A DNA stretch of 38,918 nucleotides from Actinomadura fibrosa (GCF_900659615.1 NZ_CAACUY010000070.1:1-38918); one strand, 5' to 3'; positions 1 to 8,769 are shown, counted from the stretch's first letter. Notes: generated by a model from the sequence alone, not told the origin. Numbers and translations are program-made.

Positions 1-1
1 C

Positions 2-583
2 GCCAAGCGCAGCCGCGCCGAGCGGCGCCGGACCGGCGCGACCCGGGCCCCCGTGCCGGCCGCCAGGGCCGCGGACCAGCACCGCTCCGCGATGCTCATC
101 ATGGTGCTCACGCTGGGCCTGCTCATCGCGGCCGTCGTCGTGACCGGCAGCATGATCGCCGCGTCCATGCGGACCCAGCCGGTGACGCTCGCCTCGCCGC
201 TGCACGTCTACCCGGTCACCCAGGCGACGCCGGGGCAGTGCCCCGCGGGCACGCAGGGGATCACCGGGCAGGCCGGGACCGGGCCGACCTGCTACCGGCT
301 GTCCCAGGGCATCGCGATCCACAAGGTCTCCGACCTGCGCGTCCAGCGGGCCCGCGGCACGTCCGGCTACGACGTGGCGGTCACGCTGCGGCCCGTGGAC
401 CGGCGCGCCTTCGCCGACCTCACCCGCGCGACGGTCGGCCGCGACCTCGCGTTCGTCGTGGGCAACCGGCTGGTCACGCTGCCGCGCGTCGACATGGCGA
501 TCCTGGACGGGAAGGTCGTCGTGACCGGCCCGCCGGACCGCGCCGCCGCCGACAAGCTCGTCCGCGAGCTCAAGGGCCGCTGA
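2..583 (+). CDS. Membrane-anchored protein with SecD P1-like domain (5' end may lie outside window)
   Basis: The reading frame is open back to the window edge with a basic, Arg-rich leader, so the true start may lie upstream. A GTG at 53 is the first internal start but has no clear ribosome binding site. Numbering from that GTG, residues 13-36 form one membrane segment. Two cysteines (63 and 80) could pair outside the cell. Residues 85-175 alternate strands and helices in the pattern of the SecD/SecDF P1 head subdomain (a V-x-L strand, F-x-x-L-T helix, a 'lva..ngrLVTlP' hairpin, then 'vvvTG' and a final helix). Only this domain is present; the SecD transmembrane bundle is absent. It is therefore probably a stand-alone extracytoplasmic protein of unknown role, not a translocase. 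It converges on the YceI gene across a terminator. Confidence 0.6.
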   Translation, partial: AKRSRAERRRTGATRAPVPAARAADQHRSAMLIMVLTLGLLIAAVVVTGSMIAASMRTQPVTLASPLHVYPVTQATPGQCPAGTQGITGQAGTGPTCYRLSQGIAIHKVSDLRVQRARGTSGYDVAVTLRPVDRRAFADLTRATVGRDLAFVVGNRLVTLPRVDMAILDGKVVVTGPPDRAAADKLVRELKGR

Positions 584-605
584 CCGGACCCCGCGCTACC
601 GCGAA

Positions 606-631
606 GGCGGGCGCCCGCTCGTGCGCCCGCC
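606..631. terminator. Bidirectional terminator hairpin
   Basis: A perfect 9-bp GC stem (606-614 with 623-631) and an 8-nt loop lie between the convergent ends of the SecD-P1-like gene and the YceI gene. There is no T tract, as is common in actinomycetes. It probably serves both strands. Confidence 0.6.
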
Positions 632-660
632 CTGCTCGTCGCCCGGAGCCCGCCGGGTGG

Positions 661-1572
661 TCAGGCCTGCGGCAGTTCCGCGCCCTGGACGGCCTGGATC
701 TCCAGCTCGACCTTGAGGCTCTCGCCGACCATGGCGATGCCCGCCTCCAGCAGCTGGTTGTAGCGGATGCCGAAGTCGGCGCGCCGCAGCTCGGCCGTGG
801 CGCGGAACGCGGCGCGGACCCCGCCCCACGGGTCGGAGCCGCTGCCGAGGTAGGTCATGTCGAGGTCGACCGGCTGGGTGATGCCGTTGAGGGTGAGGCG
901 CCCGTGGACGGTCCAGCGGTCCGGGCCGGTGGCGGTCAGGCCGTCGCCCTCGTACTCGACGACCGGGTGGACGTCGGCGTTGAGGAAGTCGGCGGAGCGC
1001 AGGTGGTCGTCCCGCATCTTGTTGCCGGTGTCGATGGACGCGGCCTCGATCCGGGCCGTGACCCGCGACCGCTCCACCGGCTCGGCGATCTCGACGCGGC
1101 CCTCGAACGCCGCGAACCGGCCGCGGACGCTCGACAGCCCGAGGTGCTGCGCGACGGCGCCGACGTTGGAGTGCGCCGGGTCGATGGTCCACGGGCCGGG
1201 CGGCGGCAGCTCGGTGCCGCCCGCGCGGGCCAGCACGAGCGTGCCGATGTCCGCCGCGCCGGAGCTGTGCACGATCAGCGTGGACGCGACCGGCTGGTAG
1301 CCCATCGCCGTCACGATGACCGTGTACGTCCCGGCGGGCAGCGGGCCGGCGTTCAGGACGCCGTCCTCGCCGGTCTGCTCGCGCGCGACCTGGTTTCCCG
1401 CCAGATCCGTGACCGTGACGATGGCGTGCCGCACCGCCCAGCCGTCCCTCGTCCGCACCGATCCGCGCAGACCACGACTCTCATCCATCAACGACCCGCA
1501 CTCCAGTTCGCGCTCCAGTGAGTCCCCGGTGTCCGGGACCGCCGCGGACGGCGGTCCCGGGCTCGCATCCAT
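661..1572 (-). CDS. YceI-family protein with N-terminal carboxypeptidase-regulatory-like domain
   Basis: The protein is 303 aa. Residues about 33-115 form a carboxypeptidase-regulatory-like (transthyretin-type) beta sandwich with the usual 'G-x-V-x-x-x-D-G...AGTYTVIVTAMGY' layout. Residues about 124-300 are a YceI domain: it opens with 'WTIDPAHSNV', carries 'GNKMRDDHLRSADFLN' and 'GRLTLNGITQPV', and ends in 'GIRYNQLLEAG'. YceI domains are lipocalin-like barrels that bind polyisoprenoid chains. No signal peptide is visible, unlike E. coli YceI, so it is probably cytoplasmic. The ATG at 1572 overlaps the stop of the upstream exporter gene (TGATG), which argues for translational coupling. An internal ATG at 1488 is an alternative start. 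Its first domain continues the series of three related domains at the end of the exporter, so the two proteins probably work together. Confidence 0.85.
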   Translation of the reverse strand: MDASPGPPSAAVPDTGDSLERELECGSLMDESRGLRGSVRTRDGWAVRHAIVTVTDLAGNQVAREQTGEDGVLNAGPLPAGTYTVIVTAMGYQPVASTLIVHSSGAADIGTLVLARAGGTELPPPGPWTIDPAHSNVGAVAQHLGLSSVRGRFAAFEGRVEIAEPVERSRVTARIEAASIDTGNKMRDDHLRSADFLNADVHPVVEYEGDGLTATGPDRWTVHGRLTLNGITQPVDLDMTYLGSGSDPWGGVRAAFRATAELRRADFGIRYNQLLEAGIAMVGESLKVELEIQAVQGAELPQA

Positions 1573-4250
1573 CACTCGTCCGGGTAGCCGAGCTTCAGGT
1601 CGTACCCGTCCTCGCCTCCGCCGGACAGCGACAGGCCCGTCGCGACCGGCGGGTAACCGGACGCGATCACGGTGTACTGCCCGCCGATGAGGTCGGTGAA
1701 GGCGTACTCGCCGTCCGGGCCGGTGATGACCATCGCGACGACGTTCCCGGCCGCGTCCACGAGCGTGACGCGGGCGTCGCCGACGGGTTCGCCGGCGTCG
1801 TTGCGGACGGTGCCGCGCACCCGCGCCCCGGGCGGCAGCTCCACGTCGAGGCGGTTCTGCCCGCCGCCGGTCACCTCCACCGGGAGCGCGACCGGACGGT
1901 GCGCCGCCGCGCTGACCGCGAGCGTGTAGGTGCCGGACACGAGGTCCTTGAAGGCGTAGTGGCCGTCCGGGCCGGTCCGGCCGGTGCCGACGACGTCGCC
2001 GCGGACGTCGGTGACGACGACCATGGCGTTGGCGATCGGGGTGCCGTCCGCGCTGCGGACCGTTCCGAGCAGGCCGCCGTTCCCGGCGAGCAGCAGGTCG
2101 AAGTCGACCGGGCGGTCGCCGACGACCAGCGTGGCCGCCTGCGGCTCGTGCTCGCCGGTCGCCGCGATCAGCACGTACGTGCCGGGCCCGGGCGTCGGCA
2201 GCGCGTACCGGCCGTCCTCCTGGGTGATCGCGCGGGCGAGCTGGTGCCCGTCCACGCCGATCAGCGTCAGCGCGGCGGACGGGACGGGCTCGCCGTCGCC
2301 GGCCCGGACGACGCCGCGCACGGGGACGCCGGCGGGGCGCCCGGACGCGCCGTTCCGCGCGAGGCCGTTCTGCTGGGCGAGGAGCCGCGCCTGGGCGGCG
2401 GCCGGGTCCGCCGCGCCGGGCCGGTCCGCGCCGTGCCGGTCCGCGCCGTCGCCGGCGCCGTTCGCGCCGGACGTCCCGGCAGGGGACGCCCCGTTCGGGG
2501 ACATCTCGTTCATCGCACTGACCATCCCATCGGATGCGGGGCCCGCGGCAACGGAGACGAGCTCCTGCTCCGGAACGGGCTGCTGATCGTAGCCGCGCGC
2601 GTCCCTGCCCACCAGTCCCGCGGAGTGGCCGGCGTCCGCGACGGGCACGTCGGCGGCCGGGCCCGCGGACGGGACCTCGTGCGCCGCGGCGCCCCGCGTC
2701 CCGGCGGCGCCGCGCAGCGGCAGCTCCTTGATCGCCAGGACGGCGAGGAAGCCGAGCACGCCCACCGGGATGCCGACCATGAACACGGTCTCCAGCGCGT
2801 TGGTGAACGCCGTCAGCACGATGTGCTTGAACGGCTCCGGGAGCGCGTGGACCTGGTCCGGGGACCCCAGCTCGCCGCCGCCGGCGGGCATGGCGATGTG
2901 CGCCGCGCGCAGCCCGTCGGCGAGCTCGTCCCCGAGCCGGTTGTTCAGGATCGCGCCGAACGCCGCCACGCCCATCGCGCCGCCGAGGTTCCGGAAGAAC
3001 GACACGCCGGAGGTCGTCGCGGCCAGGTCGACGGTCGCCGCGGCGTTCTGCGCGGCGAGGATCAGGATCTGGAGCGTCAGGCCGAGGCCGACGCCGAGGA
3101 CCGCGACGTCCGCGCCGATGAGGACCTTGGACGAGTCGACGTGCAGCTGCGACAGCAGGTACATCGAGCCCGCGACGAACACCAGGCCGATGACCGGGAA
3201 GATCTTCCAGCGGCCGGTCCGCGTGACGATCTGGCCGGACGCCGTGGAGGTGATCAGCATGCCGACGACCAGCGGGAGCGTCATCAGCCCCGAGTGGGTC
3301 GGGCTCATGCCCTTGACGATCTGGAGGTACTGCGGCAGGTAGATCATGCCGCCGAACATCGCGATGCCCGTGCACAGCGACGCGAGGCTCGTGAACACGA
3401 ACGTCCGGTTGCGGAACAGCCGGGGCGGCAGGATCGGCTCGCTGGCGACCCGCTCCGCCACGACCGCGAGGGCGAGCAGCACCGCGGTGATCGCCAGCAG
3501 CGCGACCGTCCACCACGACTTCCAGTCGAACTCCTGGCCGCCCATGGACAGCAGGAGCATCAGCGCCGCGGCGCTGCCGGTGATGGTGAACGCGCCGAAG
3601 ACGTCGATGCGGGTGTTCCGCCGCACCTTCGGCAGCTTGAGCACCCGCTGGATGACGAGGAACGCGACCACCGCGAGCGGGATGCAGACGTAGAAGCACC
3701 AGCGCCAGCCGAGGCCGTCCGCGTCCACGATGAAACCGCCGAGCAGCGGGCCCGCGACGGTCGCGACGCCGAACACGGCGCCCATGTAGCCGGAGTAGCG
3801 GCCGCGCTGGCGGGGCTCGACCACGTCGCCGAGGATGACCTGGGCCAGCGCGGACAGGCCGCCGACGCCGAGGCCCTGGAACGCGCGGGCGGCGATGAGC
3901 TGCCCGATCCCCTGGGAGAGCCCCGCACCGACCGACGCGACGACGAACAGGATCAGCGCGGTCTGGAACATGAGCTTGCGCCCGAAGATGTCCGAGAGCT
4001 TGCCCCACAGCGGCGTCGACGCCGTCATGGTGAGCAGGGACGCGCTGGCGACCCAGGAGAGCTGGTCCTGACCGCCGAGGTCGCCGACGATCGTCGGCAG
4101 CGCCGTGCTGACGACCGATGTAGAGATCATCGCGGTCAGCATCGCCATCATCAGACCGGAGAGGATCTCCAGGATCTGGCGGTGCGTGTATCGCGGTCTC
4201 GCTTGCTCTGGCACCGCCGGACCGTGCGGCGCCACGCTCGCTTGAGCCAC
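1572..4250 (-). CDS. DHA2-family MFS exporter fused to three carboxypeptidase-regulatory-like domains
   Basis: The protein is 892 aa, against roughly 500 for a normal DHA2 (EmrB/QacA-type, 14-helix) proton-driven drug exporter. Residues 1 to about 520 are the transporter. Motif A reads 'GKLSDIFGRK' (83-92) and the antiporter motif C reads 'GVATVAGPLLGG'. A low-complexity Gly/Ala/Asp linker follows. Then come three tandem beta-sandwich domains, each with a 'DG.YAF.DL..GTYT'-like core. In a 14-helix carrier both ends are cytoplasmic, so these domains, usually found outside cells, would face the cytoplasm. The GTG at 4250 is preceded by GGGAG. It is divergent from a TetR gene and coupled to the YceI gene. 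The substrate is unknown; a hydrophobic drug or lipid-like compound is an inference. Confidence 0.88.
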   Translation of the reverse strand: MAQASVAPHGPAVPEQARPRYTHRQILEILSGLMMAMLTAMISTSVVSTALPTIVGDLGGQDQLSWVASASLLTMTASTPLWGKLSDIFGRKLMFQTALILFVVASVGAGLSQGIGQLIAARAFQGLGVGGLSALAQVILGDVVEPRQRGRYSGYMGAVFGVATVAGPLLGGFIVDADGLGWRWCFYVCIPLAVVAFLVIQRVLKLPKVRRNTRIDVFGAFTITGSAAALMLLLSMGGQEFDWKSWWTVALLAITAVLLALAVVAERVASEPILPPRLFRNRTFVFTSLASLCTGIAMFGGMIYLPQYLQIVKGMSPTHSGLMTLPLVVGMLITSTASGQIVTRTGRWKIFPVIGLVFVAGSMYLLSQLHVDSSKVLIGADVAVLGVGLGLTLQILILAAQNAAATVDLAATTSGVSFFRNLGGAMGVAAFGAILNNRLGDELADGLRAAHIAMPAGGGELGSPDQVHALPEPFKHIVLTAFTNALETVFMVGIPVGVLGFLAVLAIKELPLRGAAGTRGAAAHEVPSAGPAADVPVADAGHSAGLVGRDARGYDQQPVPEQELVSVAAGPASDGMVSAMNEMSPNGASPAGTSGANGAGDGADRHGADRPGAADPAAAQARLLAQQNGLARNGASGRPAGVPVRGVVRAGDGEPVPSAALTLIGVDGHQLARAITQEDGRYALPTPGPGTYVLIAATGEHEPQAATLVVGDRPVDFDLLLAGNGGLLGTVRSADGTPIANAMVVVTDVRGDVVGTGRTGPDGHYAFKDLVSGTYTLAVSAAAHRPVALPVEVTGGGQNRLDVELPPGARVRGTVRNDAGEPVGDARVTLVDAAGNVVAMVITGPDGEYAFTDLIGGQYTVIASGYPPVATGLSLSGGGEDGYDLKLGYPDE

Positions 4251-4312
4251 CCTGCTCCCCCATGGAAGGTCAATTACCTGTGTTTTGCATATATAGCTTA
4301 TGTAGTCGCTTG

Positions 4313-4324
4313 TTTACTAGCAAA
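4313..4324. promoter_or_regulatory. Candidate TetR operator between exporter and regulator
   Basis: The divergent gap between the exporter (start 4250) and the TetR gene (start about 4380) is strikingly AT-rich around 4270-4330. It contains the near-perfect dyad TTTACTAGCAAA, centred on CTAG with one mismatched pair. AT-rich hexamers suited to promoters flank it (TATATA near 4290, GATACT at 4331-4336). A TetR repressor controlling both genes from here would be typical. The site itself is an inference. Confidence 0.35.
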
Positions 4325-4379
4325 TCGGTGGATACTGGTGCCATCAGGGAGGCGGGTGACCGGGGATGTGGTCGGGAGC

Positions 4380-5054
4380 ATGGTGACGCGGGTCGACGAG
4401 ACGGCGCTTCCGCCCTCGGTGCCGCCGGCGACCGCCGGAAGCACGGCGGGCGAGGGTCGCGAGCGCCCGAAGCGGAACCGCGAGGCGACGCGCCGGCGGA
4501 TCCTGGATGCCGCCCGCGACCTGTTCGGCGAGCACGGCTACGACGGCGTCACCGTCCGCATGATCGCGGCGGCGGCCGAGGCCAACATGGCCCTGGTCAA
4601 CCGCTACTTCGGCTCCAAGGCCGCGCTCTTCGGCGAGGTGCTCGCGGGCGAGTCCGCGCTGCGCGGCGTCATCGCGGGCGACCCGGACGGGCTCCCCCGC
4701 CGCCTGGCCGAGCACTTCGTCCGGCAGGTCGACCGGCAGCCGCCGAGCGCCATCACCCGGCTCCTCGACCGCTCGGCCGGGAACCCCGAGGTCAAGCAGG
4801 CCCTCCTCCAGTACCTGGAGGAGGTCGTCGTCGAGCCGATCGTCGCCCAGCTGGACGGCCCCGCGCCCCGCGCCCGCGCCCTGCTCGCCTCGACGATCAT
4901 CATGGGCGGCGGGCCCGTCCGCCGCCTCCTCGGCCTCAACGACCTCCGCGCCGCCGACCCCGCCGAGCTCACCGACCGGCTGACGGCGATGTTCACCGCC
5001 GCCCTGGCCCCCTCCCCCGCATCTCGCGAGGACCCGGCCGCCACCGAGCGCTGA
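4380..5054 (+). CDS. TetR-family transcriptional regulator
   Basis: The protein is 224 aa from the ATG at 4380. After a disordered Pro/Ala leader, residues about 35-85 form the TetR DNA-binding domain ('REATRRRILDAARDLF', then 'VRMIAAAAEANMALVNRYFGSK', the classic helix-turn-helix with YF-x-SK). The remaining helical domain should bind the inducer and form dimers. Upstream in-frame GTG codons at 4356 and 4368 lie nearer to an AGGGAGG at 4346-4352, so the start could be 12-24 nt earlier. The gene is divergent from the DHA2 exporter, which it most likely represses until the exported compound binds. Confidence 0.88.
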   Translation: MVTRVDETALPPSVPPATAGSTAGEGRERPKRNREATRRRILDAARDLFGEHGYDGVTVRMIAAAAEANMALVNRYFGSKAALFGEVLAGESALRGVIAGDPDGLPRRLAEHFVRQVDRQPPSAITRLLDRSAGNPEVKQALLQYLEEVVVEPIVAQLDGPAPRARALLASTIIMGGGPVRRLLGLNDLRAADPAELTDRLTAMFTAALAPSPASREDPAATER

Positions 5055-5187
5055 CATCGGCCGCACGCCAGGCCGTCGCCTACTCCGCAGGTCGTAATGG
5101 CGGGACGTCGCGTAACGCGGCGGGCGCAGGCCGGACCGGGCTCACGGGCGGAGCGTCCGGCGGCGGCGCCCGAATAGGCTGCTGGGC

Positions 5188-7668
5188 ATGAGGCTGGGGG
5201 GAGCGGGTCGGCTCCGGGAACGCTGGGGACGGACGGGCCGGACCGCGCGCTGGACCGCGGCGACCGCCGCCGTCGCGCTCGCCGGAGGCGCCGCCGCGTG
5301 GGGCGCGACCGCGGGCGGCGCGCCCCGCGTCCGGACGGTCGACCAGCGGATCGCCGTGGTCGACGGCCCGAAGGACGACCAGCGCGTGACGCTCGACACG
5401 ACGTTCTACGCCCCGGCCGGCCGCGCGAAGGGTCCGGCGATCATGCTCGGGCACGGCTTCGGCGGCGACAAGGCGGACGTGGCCGCCGACGCGCGCGCCC
5501 TCGCCCGCGACGGCTACGCGGTCCTGGCCTGGTCGGCGCGCGGCTTCGGCCGCTCCACCGGCGAGATCGCGCTGAACTTCCCCGACTACGAGGTCAAGGA
5601 CACCCGGCAGCTCATCGACTGGCTCGCGAAACGGCCCGAGGTGCGGCTGGACCGGCCGGGCGACCCGCGGGTGGGCATGGCGGGCGAGTCCTACGGCGGC
5701 GCCATCGCCCTGATGACGGCCGCCTACGACAAGCGTGTCGACGCCATCGCACCGCAGATCACCTGGAACGACCTCGCCGACTCCCTCTTCCCCAACGCCA
5801 CCGGCGCGGGCGCAGAGAGCGGCGTGTTCAAGAAGCTGTGGGCCGGGCTGTTCTTCACGAACGGCGCCGGTGGCACGGCCTGCGGGCGGTTCCTCCCCTC
5901 CGTGTGCGAGATGTACCAGAAGGTCGCCGAGGAAGGCCGGCCCAACGCCGACGCGGTCGCGCTGCTGCGCCGGTCGAGCCCCGCGTCCGTCGCCGACCGG
6001 ATCACCGTGCCGACGCTGCTCGTTCAGGGCCAGGCCGACTCGCTGTTCCCCCTCGACCAGGCCGACGCCAACGCTCGCGCGATCGCCCGCAACGGCGCTC
6101 CCGTCTCGGTCGTCTGGTACCAGGGCGGCCACGACGGCGGCTCCCCCGAGACCGGCCGGGTTCGCGGCCTGCTGCGCGGCTTCTTCGACGCGCGCCTCCG
6201 GCACGCCGCGCCGTCCGCCACCGGCTTCACGGTGACCCGCGCGGGCGGCCTCGACTCGTCCACCCAGCGGGTCGTCGTCGAGGAGGCCCGGACGCGCGCC
6301 TACCCGGGCCTCGGCGCGTCGCCGCAGACGATTCCCCTGGACGGTCCCGAGCAGGCGATCCAGAACCCGGCGGGCGGCTCCCCCGCGTCCATCTCCGCGC
6401 TGCCCGGCCTCGGCGCGCTCGGCTCCCTCACCGACCTGGGCGGCGGCGGTGGCGGGCTCCCCGCCGACATGCCGGGACAGGCCGCCCGCTTCGACAGCCG
6501 CCCCCTCGACCGCCCGCTCCGGCTGACCGGCGCGCCCACCGTCCGTCTCGCGGTGACCGGCGGCGACGACATCCCGCTGTTCGCCAAGCTGTACGACGTC
6601 GCGCCGTCCGGGCAGGCGTCCCCGGCCCGCCGGATCGCCGCCCCGCTCCGCGTGACCGGCGGCCGCGACGCCACCGTGACGCTCCCGGCCATGGACTACC
6701 GGTTCGACCGCGGCCACCGCCTCCGCCTGGTCGTCGCCACCACCGACATGGGCTTCGCCACGCCGCCGCAGCCCGCCGCGTACAAGGTGCGCGTCCTGTC
6801 GCCGCTGACCGTCCCGACCGTCCCGTCGCTCGCGACCCGGCCCGCCCCGACACCCGCCTGGGTCTGGGCGCTGCCCGTGGCCGCGCTCGCGATCGCCGCC
6901 GGGATCCTCGTCCGCGGCCGCCGCCGCCACACCGGACGCCCCGCGCTGAGCGACGTCCCGCTGGAGATCACCGGGCTCACGAAGGCCTACAAGAACGGGC
7001 ACCTGGCGGTCGCCGACCTCTCCTTCCGCGTCGAGAAGGGCCAGGTGCTCGGCCTCCTCGGGCCGAACGGCGCCGGGAAGACCACCACGCTCCGGATGCT
7101 GATGGGCCTGATCCACCCCGACTCCGGCGAGATCCGGATCTTCGGCCACCACGTCACGCCCGGCGCCCCCGTCCTGTCGCGTCTCGGCTCGTTCGTGGAG
7201 GGGCCCGGCTTCCTCCCGCACCTGTCCGGCCGCGACAACCTCGACCTCTACTGGCGGGCCACCGGCCGTCCCCTGGACGAGGCGCACATGGACGAGGCGC
7301 TGGAGATCGCCGGCCTCGGCTCCGCCCTGGACCGCGCCGTCCGCACGTACTCGCAGGGCATGCGGCAGCGGCTCGCGATCGCGCAGGCCATGCTGGGCCT
7401 TCCCGACCTCCTCGTCCTGGACGAGCCGACCAACGGCCTCGACCCGCCGCAGATCCGCGAGATGCGGGAGGTCCTCGTCCGCTACGCCGCCGAGGGCCGC
7501 ACGGTCATCGTCTCCAGTCACCTGCTCGCCGAGGTCGAGCAGACCTGCACCCACGCCGTCGTCATGGCCGCCGGCCGCCGCGTGGCCGCGGGCCCGGTCA
7601 GCGAGCTCACCGGCTCCGGCCGCCGCCTGGAGGACGCCTTCCTCGACCTGATCGCCGAGACCCCATGA
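5188..7668 (+). CDS. Extracellular alpha/beta hydrolase fused to ABC transporter ATPase
   Basis: The protein is 826 aa and holds two enzymes in one chain. A basic N-terminus and a membrane segment (about 22-43) precede a CocE/S15-like (X-Pro dipeptidyl-peptidase-type) alpha/beta hydrolase. Its apparent triad is Ser168 in GESYGG, Asp284 in 'GQADSLFP' and His315 in 'GGHDGG'. A C-terminal jelly-roll of the same family covers about 430-535. A second membrane segment (about 558-576) followed by RGRRR leads into a complete ABC ATPase: Walker A GPNGAGKTT (625-633), signature YSQGM (721-725), Walker B LLVLDEP (741-747) and H-loop SSH (776-778). The topology puts the hydrolase outside and the ATPase inside. 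It is coupled by ATGA overlap to a permease gene. The substrate is unknown. Confidence 0.88.
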   Translation: MRLGGAGRLRERWGRTGRTARWTAATAAVALAGGAAAWGATAGGAPRVRTVDQRIAVVDGPKDDQRVTLDTTFYAPAGRAKGPAIMLGHGFGGDKADVAADARALARDGYAVLAWSARGFGRSTGEIALNFPDYEVKDTRQLIDWLAKRPEVRLDRPGDPRVGMAGESYGGAIALMTAAYDKRVDAIAPQITWNDLADSLFPNATGAGAESGVFKKLWAGLFFTNGAGGTACGRFLPSVCEMYQKVAEEGRPNADAVALLRRSSPASVADRITVPTLLVQGQADSLFPLDQADANARAIARNGAPVSVVWYQGGHDGGSPETGRVRGLLRGFFDARLRHAAPSATGFTVTRAGGLDSSTQRVVVEEARTRAYPGLGASPQTIPLDGPEQAIQNPAGGSPASISALPGLGALGSLTDLGGGGGGLPADMPGQAARFDSRPLDRPLRLTGAPTVRLAVTGGDDIPLFAKLYDVAPSGQASPARRIAAPLRVTGGRDATVTLPAMDYRFDRGHRLRLVVATTDMGFATPPQPAAYKVRVLSPLTVPTVPSLATRPAPTPAWVWALPVAALAIAAGILVRGRRRHTGRPALSDVPLEITGLTKAYKNGHLAVADLSFRVEKGQVLGLLGPNGAGKTTTLRMLMGLIHPDSGEIRIFGHHVTPGAPVLSRLGSFVEGPGFLPHLSGRDNLDLYWRATGRPLDEAHMDEALEIAGLGSALDRAVRTYSQGMRQRLAIAQAMLGLPDLLVLDEPTNGLDPPQIREMREVLVRYAAEGRTVIVSSHLLAEVEQTCTHAVVMAAGRRVAAGPVSELTGSGRRLEDAFLDLIAETP

Positions 7669-8570
7669 CCCGCGGAGGGGATGTGAGCACGACCGCGCCG
7701 TTCGACGGCGACCAGAGCGCGCCCGCGGGGACGGGCGCCTCGCCCGGCTACGCCGTGCGCCGGACGCTGCCGCTCCGGGTGGAGGCCGTCCGGCAGTTCC
7801 GGCGCCGCCGCACCCTCGTGGCCTTCGGCATCCTGCTCGTCCTCCCGTGGGTGCTGGTCGGCGCCTTCAAGATCGGCGGCGATCCGGGGCCGGACGGCGT
7901 GCCCAGCCTCGTGGACGTCGCCACGGCCGGAGCGCTGAACTTCGCGCTGTTCGCCCTGTTCGTCTCGACGGGGTTCCTGCTGGTGGTGGCGGTGGCCCTC
8001 TTCTGCGGGGACACGGTCGCGAGCGAGGCGAACTGGTCGTCGCTGCGCTACCTGCTGGCGGCGCCCGTCCCGCGCGGCCGGCTGCTCCGGCAGAAGCTGG
8101 TCGTCGCGCTCTCCTACGCCGTGACGGCCGTCGTCAGCCTCCCGCTCATGGCGCTGGTCGCGGGAATGGTCGGCTTTGGCTGGAGCGACGTCGAGCTCCC
8201 CACCGGCGGCACGTTCCCGGCGAGCACCGCCCTCGGCCGGATGGCGGTCATCATCGGCTACTCCCTGATCGCGCAGCTCGTCGTGGCGGCCCTCGCGTTC
8301 CTCCTCTCCGTCACCACCGACTCGCCGCTCGGCGCCGTCGGAGGCGCCGTGGGCCTGGTCATCGTCAGCAACATCCTGGACGCGGTCACGGCGCTCGGCT
8401 CCTGGCGGGACTTCCTGCCCACCCACTGGATGTACTCCTGGATGGACGCGCTGCAACCGCAGATCCAGTGGGCGGGCATGGCGAAGGGCGCCTCCCTCTC
8501 GTTCGCCTACGCGGCCGTGCTCTTCGCGCTCGCGTTCCGCCGGTTCCGGAACCGCGACATCGTCTCCTGA
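7665..8570 (+). CDS. ABC transporter permease (ABC-2 type)
   Basis: The protein is 301 aa. A short charged N-terminus is followed by about six membrane segments, starting 'LVAFGILLVLPWVLVGAF'. A cytoplasmic 'FCGDTVASEANWSSLRYLLAAPVPRGRLLRQK' stretch is typical of ABC-2 permeases that pair with single-domain ATPases of the drug/bacitracin-export type. The ATG at 7665 overlaps the stop of the hydrolase-ATPase gene. A GTG at 7683 with GGAGGGG just before it is a plausible alternative start. It should supply the membrane pore for the fused ATPase; two copies of each would make a full transporter. Confidence 0.85.
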   Translation: MTRGGDVSTTAPFDGDQSAPAGTGASPGYAVRRTLPLRVEAVRQFRRRRTLVAFGILLVLPWVLVGAFKIGGDPGPDGVPSLVDVATAGALNFALFALFVSTGFLLVVAVALFCGDTVASEANWSSLRYLLAAPVPRGRLLRQKLVVALSYAVTAVVSLPLMALVAGMVGFGWSDVELPTGGTFPASTALGRMAVIIGYSLIAQLVVAALAFLLSVTTDSPLGAVGGAVGLVIVSNILDAVTALGSWRDFLPTHWMYSWMDALQPQIQWAGMAKGASLSFAYAAVLFALAFRRFRNRDIVS

Positions 8571-8632
8571 GGCCGACTCCGGCCACGACCGTCCGCGACG
8601 TCCCGGACACCGACGGCGATGCCCACTCCCTG

Positions 8633-8669
8633 AAAATCGGTCGAACCGGCAGAGGCCGTGCCATAAGCT
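8633..8669 (+). promoter_or_regulatory. Candidate WhiB7-type promoter
   Basis: AAAAT (8633-8637) is followed after CGG by a weak -35 TCGAAC (8641-8646), a 17-bp spacer and the -10 TAAGCT (8664-8669), which fits the TANNNT pattern. An AT-rich patch three bases upstream of a poor -35 is the described hallmark of WhiB7-dependent promoters in actinobacteria. Whether WhiB7 acts here is an inference. Confidence 0.4.
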
Positions 8670-8769
8670 CAGCGAACTTCCCGTAACCGGGAGGTGCGCC
8701 GTCCGAAGCGCACGCGACTACGGCGCGATCAGCGGGTTAACACCCGGCCCGACGGGGGAGATGATCACC

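Noticed and set aside
661..4263. A 1200-codon minus-strand open frame
   Set aside because: Only its last 303 codons are the YceI gene. The rest is Arg/Pro/Ala-rich and is the shadow of the exporter gene in another frame.
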